This document shows positions 59,980 through 64,000 of a stretch of 64,000 nt of DNA, in pieces; position 1 is the stretch's first letter, and each line of letters begins with the position of its first letter. The notes under the pieces are model-generated. The model saw only the letters and a list, made by a program, of their open reading frames with translations, did not search any database and had not been told where the DNA came from. This stretch comes from Candidatus Hydrogenedentota bacterium (lineage in GTDB: Bacteria; Hydrogenedentota; Hydrogenedentia; Hydrogenedentales; JAGMZX01): assembly GCA_029556545.1 (NCBI GenBank), contig JAKQEQ010000167.1, positions 1 to 64,000 of the forward strand. Reading direction: 5' to 3'. The translations under genes were made by a program, and so were the position numbers.

Positions 59980-60171
59980 ATGAAGTGGAAATTGACGATC
60001 ACGACCCACGCGGAACAGGCCCGCCGGGACCGCGACTTCTGGCGGCGCTGCACGCCGGAAGAGCGTCTCGACGCCGTCGAGAGACTGCGAATCGAGGCGG
60101 GAAAGTTTCTCTATGAATACCCATCCCGACTTCGAAGAGTTGTTTCGATTACTCGAAAAACACGGCGTTGA
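59980..60171 (+). CDS. Small protein preceding a nucleotidyltransferase
   Basis: 63 aa; the sequence FWRRCTPEERLDAVERLRIEAGKF...YPSRLRRVVSITRK recalls the short helical proteins (with TPEERL and R-rich C-terminus) often encoded just before AbiEii-like or DUF6036 nucleotidyltransferases. It overlaps the next gene by 59 bases in another frame. The RBS is weak. Likely partner, perhaps antitoxin; identity uncertain. Confidence 0.55.
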   Translation: MKWKLTITTHAEQARRDRDFWRRCTPEERLDAVERLRIEAGKFLYEYPSRLRRVVSITRKTRR

Positions 60172-60562
60172 CTACGTGATCGTGGGCGGCTACGCCGTGG
60201 CCTTCCACGGATACCCCCGATTCACCAAGGATATCGATATCTTCTTTGACCCGTCTCCCGCAAACGTCGCGCGTCTGCGCGCGGCGCTCGTCGCCTTCGG
60301 CTTCGAGGAGCAGGACCTTCCCGAGGATGCCTTCTCAACAACTGACAGCGTGGTGAGTTTCGGCGTCGAGCCGAGTCGCGTGAACCTGCTTAATGAGATC
60401 GACGGGGTAGCGTTTGCCGAAGCGAAAAGGAACAGCGTTCGCGGCGCGTACGGTTCCGTCGAGGTCTCCTTTATCGGACGCGACGACCTCATTCAAAACA
60501 AACGCGCGACTGCCCGGGCGCAGGACAAGGTGGAAATCGACCAGCTCATGCAGGGAGCGTGA
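60113..60562 (+). CDS. Nucleotidyltransferase (AbiEii/MNT-type)
   Basis: 149 aa. VIVGGYAVAFHGYPRFTKDIDIFF holds the GG..A..H....T.DID pattern of minimal nucleotidyltransferases, with the two metal-binding Asp (DID). Later SFGVEPSRVNLLNEIDGV and the C-terminal KRATARAQDKVEIDQLM are typical of the same family. Such proteins act as toxins that modify tRNA or as antitoxins of paired modules. Overlaps the 63-aa ORF; likely co-translated. Confidence 0.82.
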   Translation: MNTHPDFEELFRLLEKHGVDYVIVGGYAVAFHGYPRFTKDIDIFFDPSPANVARLRAALVAFGFEEQDLPEDAFSTTDSVVSFGVEPSRVNLLNEIDGVAFAEAKRNSVRGAYGSVEVSFIGRDDLIQNKRATARAQDKVEIDQLMQGA

Positions 60563-60602
60563 CCGATCGCGTTGCCCCGGCATCACGCCGCCCGAGTTCG
60601 TG

Positions 60603-63044
60603 TTACTGCCCCAACTTGTACTTCTTCCCCGCAATCACCGGAAAGTCACAAACGTCTTCTTCCGCGCGATCGCAAGCCACTTCCTTCCCGTCACGAAACA
60701 CGCGCGGTTCCCCCATCCCGCGCACGCGGCAGCGCCCGTCCAGGCTTGCACGCACTTCCGCATGGGCGACCTTCCCCTCGGCCCACGCAATATCCACCTC
60801 GAATCCCCCGCGCGCGCGCAGGCCCGTCACGCGCCCCGACGGCCACGCCTTCGGCAGCGCCGGCAGGAGATGCATCTCCCCGCCGTGGCTCTGGATCAGC
60901 ATCTCGGCGATGCCCGCCGTCGCGCCGAAGTTTCCGTCGATCTGGAACGGCGGGTGATCGTCGAAGAGGTTGGGCATCGTTGACTTGCCGAGCAGCGCCA
61001 CCACGTTCTCATGCGCCCGGTCGCCGTCTTCGAGCCGCGCGAAAAAGTTGATGATCCACGCACGACTCCATCCCGTATGCCCGCCGCCGTGCGCAAGCCG
61101 CCGCTCGAGCGTGACCCGCGCCGCTCGCGCCAACTCGGGCGTGCCCCGCACGGTGATCTCCTCGCCGGGATGCAGTGCATACAGATGCGACATGTGCCGG
61201 TGGCCTGGCTCCGGCTCGTCGTAGTCCTCCAGCCACTCCTGCAACTGGCCGTGCCTGCCGATTTGCGGCGGCGCGAGCCGCGCGCGGTCCCGCAACAGCC
61301 GCGCCCGGAACTCCTCGTCCACGCCCAGAATCTCACTCGCCCGCGCGCAGTTCGTATACAGGTCATGGATGATCTGCATGTCCATTGACGGCCCCATGCA
61401 CACCCGCGCGACCTGTCCGTCGGCCATCCGATAGGCGTTCTCCGGCGAATTCGACGGACTCGTCACCAGCCAGCCGTGTTTCGACTCTTCGATCAGGAAA
61501 TCAACGTAGAATTCCGCGCTCTCCTTCATGATCGGATACGCCCATTCGAGAAAGGCGCGGTCGCCACTGAATTCGTAGTGCTCCCATAAATGGCGGCACA
61601 GCCACGCGCCCGCCGCGTGGAACTGCCCCCACGACGGGTCCTCCCCCGGCGAGGTAAAGCCCCAAACGTTCCCGATGGTGTGCGCGACCCAGCCCCGCGC
61701 GCCATAGTGAACCCGCGCCGTCTTCCGGCCCGGCTCGCGCCACGACGCTATAAGTTTCAGAAACGGCTCATGGCATTCGGCGAGATTCGCCACTTCCGCC
61801 GGCCAGTAGTTCATCTGGTCATTGATGTTGTTGTGATAGTCCGCGTTCCAAGGCGCGTGAAAGTGATCGCACCACAGGCCCTGGAGATTCGCGGGCAGGC
61901 TCCCGGGCCGCGACGACGAGATCAGCAGGTAGCGCCCGAACTGGAAGAAGAGCGCCGCGAGATGCGGGTCCTCACCGCCCCGGCGCAGCGCCCGCAGCCG
62001 CGCGTCCGTCGGCAGCCCCGACGCGCCGCTGTCGCCAAGGTCCAGCGACACCCGGCGATAAAGCGCTTGATAATCGGCCACATGCGCCGCGCGCAATTCC
62101 GCGTAAGACTTCGCCGCCGCGAGGTCCAACTGCCGCTTGCTCGTCGTCTCCGGGTTCTCGCCCCGATAGTCCGTGGCGGCGGCAAGCAGCACCGTCGCCG
62201 CGTCGGCCCCCTCGAGTTCGATGCCGTCCTCGACCGCGCGCAACACCCCGCCCTCATGCACTACCCGCAGCAGCGCGGTGAAGGCCATGCCGCGATCGCC
62301 CCAGACATGCCCGCTCATCGCCAGCGTGTCGCCGCCTTCGGCGACTGCCGCCCAGCGCGGCCCGTCCGCGCCGAAGTCCGGCGCTTCGATTCCCGAATCG
62401 TTCTTCCACGGCGTCGATCCGCTCCGCTCGTCCCGGTTCAGCCGCACGGTAAACGCCACACCGCCCGGCTTGTCCGCCGTGAACCGCATCACGATCACCT
62501 GGTCCGGCGCGCTCGAAAAGACCTCCCGCCGGCAACGCGCGCCGCCCGCCTCGTACTCGACGGCGACTATCGCCGTGTCCAGGTCCAGTTCCCGGCGGTA
62601 TGCCGCCGCCTCGCCCGACACGCCCGGAAATTCAAACCAGATATCGCCAAGCGTCTGATACGAACCGTAGGCGTGATCCGCACCGTCGCCCCGATGCGAT
62701 CCCACGCCCTTGCAGACCATCTTGCGCGCCGTCAGTTGCTCCGCCTCGACCATCCGCCCCTCGAGTTGCAGCCGCCGCACCTCCGGCAGCGCCTCGAGCG
62801 ATTCCGGATTGTCCGCGTCCTGCGGCTCACCCGTCCAGAGGCTGTCCTCATTGACTTGCACGCGCTCATGGCCGAACCCGCCGAACACCATCGCGCCGAT
62901 CCGCCCGTTGCCGATGGGCAGCGCCTCTGTCCAACGCCGCGCCGGCTTCTCATACCAGAGCTTCATGGGCATCGCTTCGTTCCCCGCCACCGGCGGCGCT
63001 TCCGCCGCGCCCGTCATCCATACCGCCAACAGTGCTGCAATCAT
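60603..63044 (-). CDS. Secreted 1,2-alpha-L-fucosidase, GH95
   Basis: 813 aa from ATG 63044 with AAGGAGAG upstream (39 bases shorter than the longest frame). Signal peptide, then LWYEKPARRWTEALPIGNGRIGAMVFGG, the standard GH95 opening, a beta-sandwich, and the (alpha/alpha)6 barrel with ANLQGLWCDHFHAPWNADYHNNINDQMNYWPAE, TSPSNSPEN and the catalytic region FQIDGNFGATAGIAEMLIQSH. Full length for the family. Inverting removal of alpha-1,2-fucose, complementary to GH29. Divergent from mazEF. Confidence 0.94.
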   Translation of the reverse strand: MIAALLAVWMTGAAEAPPVAGNEAMPMKLWYEKPARRWTEALPIGNGRIGAMVFGGFGHERVQVNEDSLWTGEPQDADNPESLEALPEVRRLQLEGRMVEAEQLTARKMVCKGVGSHRGDGADHAYGSYQTLGDIWFEFPGVSGEAAAYRRELDLDTAIVAVEYEAGGARCRREVFSSAPDQVIVMRFTADKPGGVAFTVRLNRDERSGSTPWKNDSGIEAPDFGADGPRWAAVAEGGDTLAMSGHVWGDRGMAFTALLRVVHEGGVLRAVEDGIELEGADAATVLLAAATDYRGENPETTSKRQLDLAAAKSYAELRAAHVADYQALYRRVSLDLGDSGASGLPTDARLRALRRGGEDPHLAALFFQFGRYLLISSSRPGSLPANLQGLWCDHFHAPWNADYHNNINDQMNYWPAEVANLAECHEPFLKLIASWREPGRKTARVHYGARGWVAHTIGNVWGFTSPGEDPSWGQFHAAGAWLCRHLWEHYEFSGDRAFLEWAYPIMKESAEFYVDFLIEESKHGWLVTSPSNSPENAYRMADGQVARVCMGPSMDMQIIHDLYTNCARASEILGVDEEFRARLLRDRARLAPPQIGRHGQLQEWLEDYDEPEPGHRHMSHLYALHPGEEITVRGTPELARAARVTLERRLAHGGGHTGWSRAWIINFFARLEDGDRAHENVVALLGKSTMPNLFDDHPPFQIDGNFGATAGIAEMLIQSHGGEMHLLPALPKAWPSGRVTGLRARGGFEVDIAWAEGKVAHAEVRASLDGRCRVRGMGEPRVFRDGKEVACDRAEEDVCDFPVIAGKKYKLGQ

Positions 63045-63134
63045 CGCGACTCTCCTTCCTCGAAGTCCACGGCGCAACCACAAACTGCATCTATACTACC
63101 GCGCGGATAGACACGTCTTCACGTGCAATTCGAC

Positions 63135-63173
63135 TTGCCGGAAGAAGCAACAGTGATTATAATGTGATCACAT
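63135..63173 (+). promoter_or_regulatory. mazEF promoter with overlapping palindromic operator
   Basis: TTGCCG (63135-63140), 17-bp spacer, TATAAT (63158-63163). The 12-bp palindrome ATGTGATCACAT (63162-63173) overlaps the -10 end and start site, as expected for a toxin-antitoxin operator. Confidence 0.75.
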
Positions 63174-63189
63174 ACCGGAGACATCGATA

Positions 63190-63438
63190 ATGAAGACGAA
63201 ACTGGTGCGGATTGGCAATTCCCGCGGCGTGCGGCTCCCGAAGCCCCTCATCGATGAGGCCGGCCTGAGCGAAGAGGTGGAACTGCGGATTCGCAACGGG
63301 GCGGTCGTCATTACCGCCGCGAGACCGCCCCGCGCCGGTTGGGCCGAGGCCGCGCGCGGCCTCGGGCAAAGGGAAGATGCCGGGCTCCTTGACACGCCCA
63401 CGCCGACCCGCTTCGATGAGAAGGAGTGGACATGGTGA
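63190..63438 (+). CDS. mazE: AbrB/MazE-type antitoxin
   Basis: 82 aa. The swapped-hairpin AbrB domain covers residues 1-45 (TKLVRIGNSRGVRLPKPLIDEAGLSEEVELRIRNGAVVIT), followed by a flexible tail (FDEKEWTW) that binds the toxin. Overlaps the toxin start by 7 bases. Likely represses its own promoter via the palindrome at 63162-63173. Confidence 0.88.
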   Translation: MKTKLVRIGNSRGVRLPKPLIDEAGLSEEVELRIRNGAVVITAARPPRAGWAEAARGLGQREDAGLLDTPTPTRFDEKEWTW

Positions 63439-63767
63439 GGCCCGGGCCGGTTCGACGCGGCGAGGTGTACCTTGTGGGGCTCGGCCCGACCCACGGCGGC
63501 GAGATTCGGAAAACGCGCCCCTGTGTCGTCGTCTCGCCCGATGAATTGAACGCCCATCTCCAGACCTTTATCGTTGCGCCGATGACGACGGGAGAACATG
63601 CCTACCCCTTCCGTGTTCCCTGCCGGTTTCAGGGACAGTCGGGTTATGTCGTGCTCGATCAGATTCGGACCGTCGATCGCGAGCGCCTGGTGCGTCGCCT
63701 CGGGAGGATCGCACCCGCCACGCTGCAAAGCGCGCTCCTCACGCTCCAGGAGATGTTCGCGCCCTGA
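63432..63767 (+). CDS. mazF: MazF/PemK-type endoribonuclease toxin
   Basis: 111 aa from ATG 63432 (AAGGAG just upstream). PemK fold: RRGEVYLVGLGPTHGGEIRKTRPCVVVSPDELN with the catalytic Arg in KTRPCVV, FIVAPMTT (the Thr), and QSGYVVLDQIRTVDRERLVRRLG. Intact and in tandem with the antitoxin; cleaves mRNA sequence-specifically when free. Confident. Confidence 0.92.
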   Translation: MVRPGPVRRGEVYLVGLGPTHGGEIRKTRPCVVVSPDELNAHLQTFIVAPMTTGEHAYPFRVPCRFQGQSGYVVLDQIRTVDRERLVRRLGRIAPATLQSALLTLQEMFAP

Positions 63768-63793
63768 AACGCGACCTGACGGCCGGGCTACGA

Positions 63794-64000
63794 TCAGGAT
63801 TCGCGATTCGAGTTCCCGCGCGCTTCAAGAAAGGCAACACCCAACGCGAAGAACGCGATCGCGGGGAACAACACCCACCACGGGAGCCCGTGTTCGAGGA
63901 GGTGTTCCGGGTCCAGCGCCGACTGAAGCGCCTCAGGCAACACGGCATACTGGAGTAGCAGGGCCGCCCCGTTGAATACCGCGTGGACGAGCATCGGGGC
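63794..64000 (-). CDS. CPBP intramembrane protease family protein (C-terminal part)
   Basis: The frame runs off the window edge at 64000. The visible 68 aa begin APMLVHAVFNGAALLLQY, matching the last CPBP motif (H..xxN), then a TM helix WWVLFPAIAFFALGVAFL and a short basic tail. Convergent with mazF, 26 nt away. Confidence 0.6.
   Translation of the reverse strand, partial: APMLVHAVFNGAALLLQYAVLPEALQSALDPEHLLEHGLPWWVLFPAIAFFALGVAFLEARGNSNRES

Overview
The window is high-GC bacterial DNA, densely coding, with a clear drop in GC between about 7.6 and 12.5 kb. It most resembles a Candidatus Hydrogenedentes or a related planctomycete/Lentisphaerae-type genome. The reasons are the many secreted glycoside hydrolases (GH89, GH62, GH29, GH95), SBBP and FG-GAP repeat proteins, a remnant of the C-terminal repeat ending LLRLIQFYNSGGYHW, and many dispersed short tandem or palindromic repeats. 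This placement is an inference from gene content; no 16S gene is present.

Left part (1-7.6 kb): a truncated glycine-rich secreted protein; a minus-strand operon radA-disA-pyrK-pyrD (DNA repair, c-di-AMP synthesis, pyrimidine synthesis); lysA; a promoter/terminator-bounded orphan RNA locus; and tRNA-Asn. A 5.4-kb island (7608-13032) lies between the tRNA-Asn 3' end and a 25-bp direct copy of that end. It encodes a three-module RecB-like/RNase H-like/DDE-transposase fusion protein, a Schlafen-type ATP-binding regulator and a ParB-type HTH protein of the sort usually partnered with recombinases, but no recombinase.

13-40 kb: GH89, a CPBP-like membrane protein, a methyltransferase and GH62; an autoregulated TetR-MacA-MacB(ATPase/permease)-TolC efflux operon; a six-gene minus-strand operon (GT39 glycosyltransferase, methyltransferase, an ABC pair with a degenerate ATPase, two FG-GAP proteins); a PQQ-propeller protein; an M28 membrane peptidase; a type IV pilin with a consensus sigma-54 promoter and a strong terminator; and a GT2 plus sugar-epimerase pair.

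40-49 kb: a minus-strand phage morphogenesis cassette in canonical order (portal, prohead protease, decoration, major capsid, connector, tail) with no terminase, integrase or tape measure. It carries two unexpected nuclease-related modules: a LigD 3'-phosphoesterase-like protein and a complete staphylococcal-nuclease-like domain inside a tail protein. Nonamer minisatellites lie near both ends.

49-64 kb: a signal peptidase I with a second, catalytically dead copy of the domain; an SBBP surface protein whose N-terminal region has absorbed three dispersed repeats in frame; an M23 endopeptidase-bactofilin-mnmA cluster driven by a near-consensus sigma-70 promoter; an S1P-lyase-like PLP enzyme with a 20-bp palindromic operator; two fucosidases (GH29, GH95); a nucleotidyltransferase pair of possible toxin-antitoxin type; a MazEF pair with operator and promoter; and the C-terminal end of a CPBP protease.

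Most remarkable are the tRNA-Asn island with its nuclease-transposase fusion, the terminase-less capsid cassette with two nuclease modules, and the evidence that short dispersed repeats are remodelling genes (pyrD start, SBBP protein).
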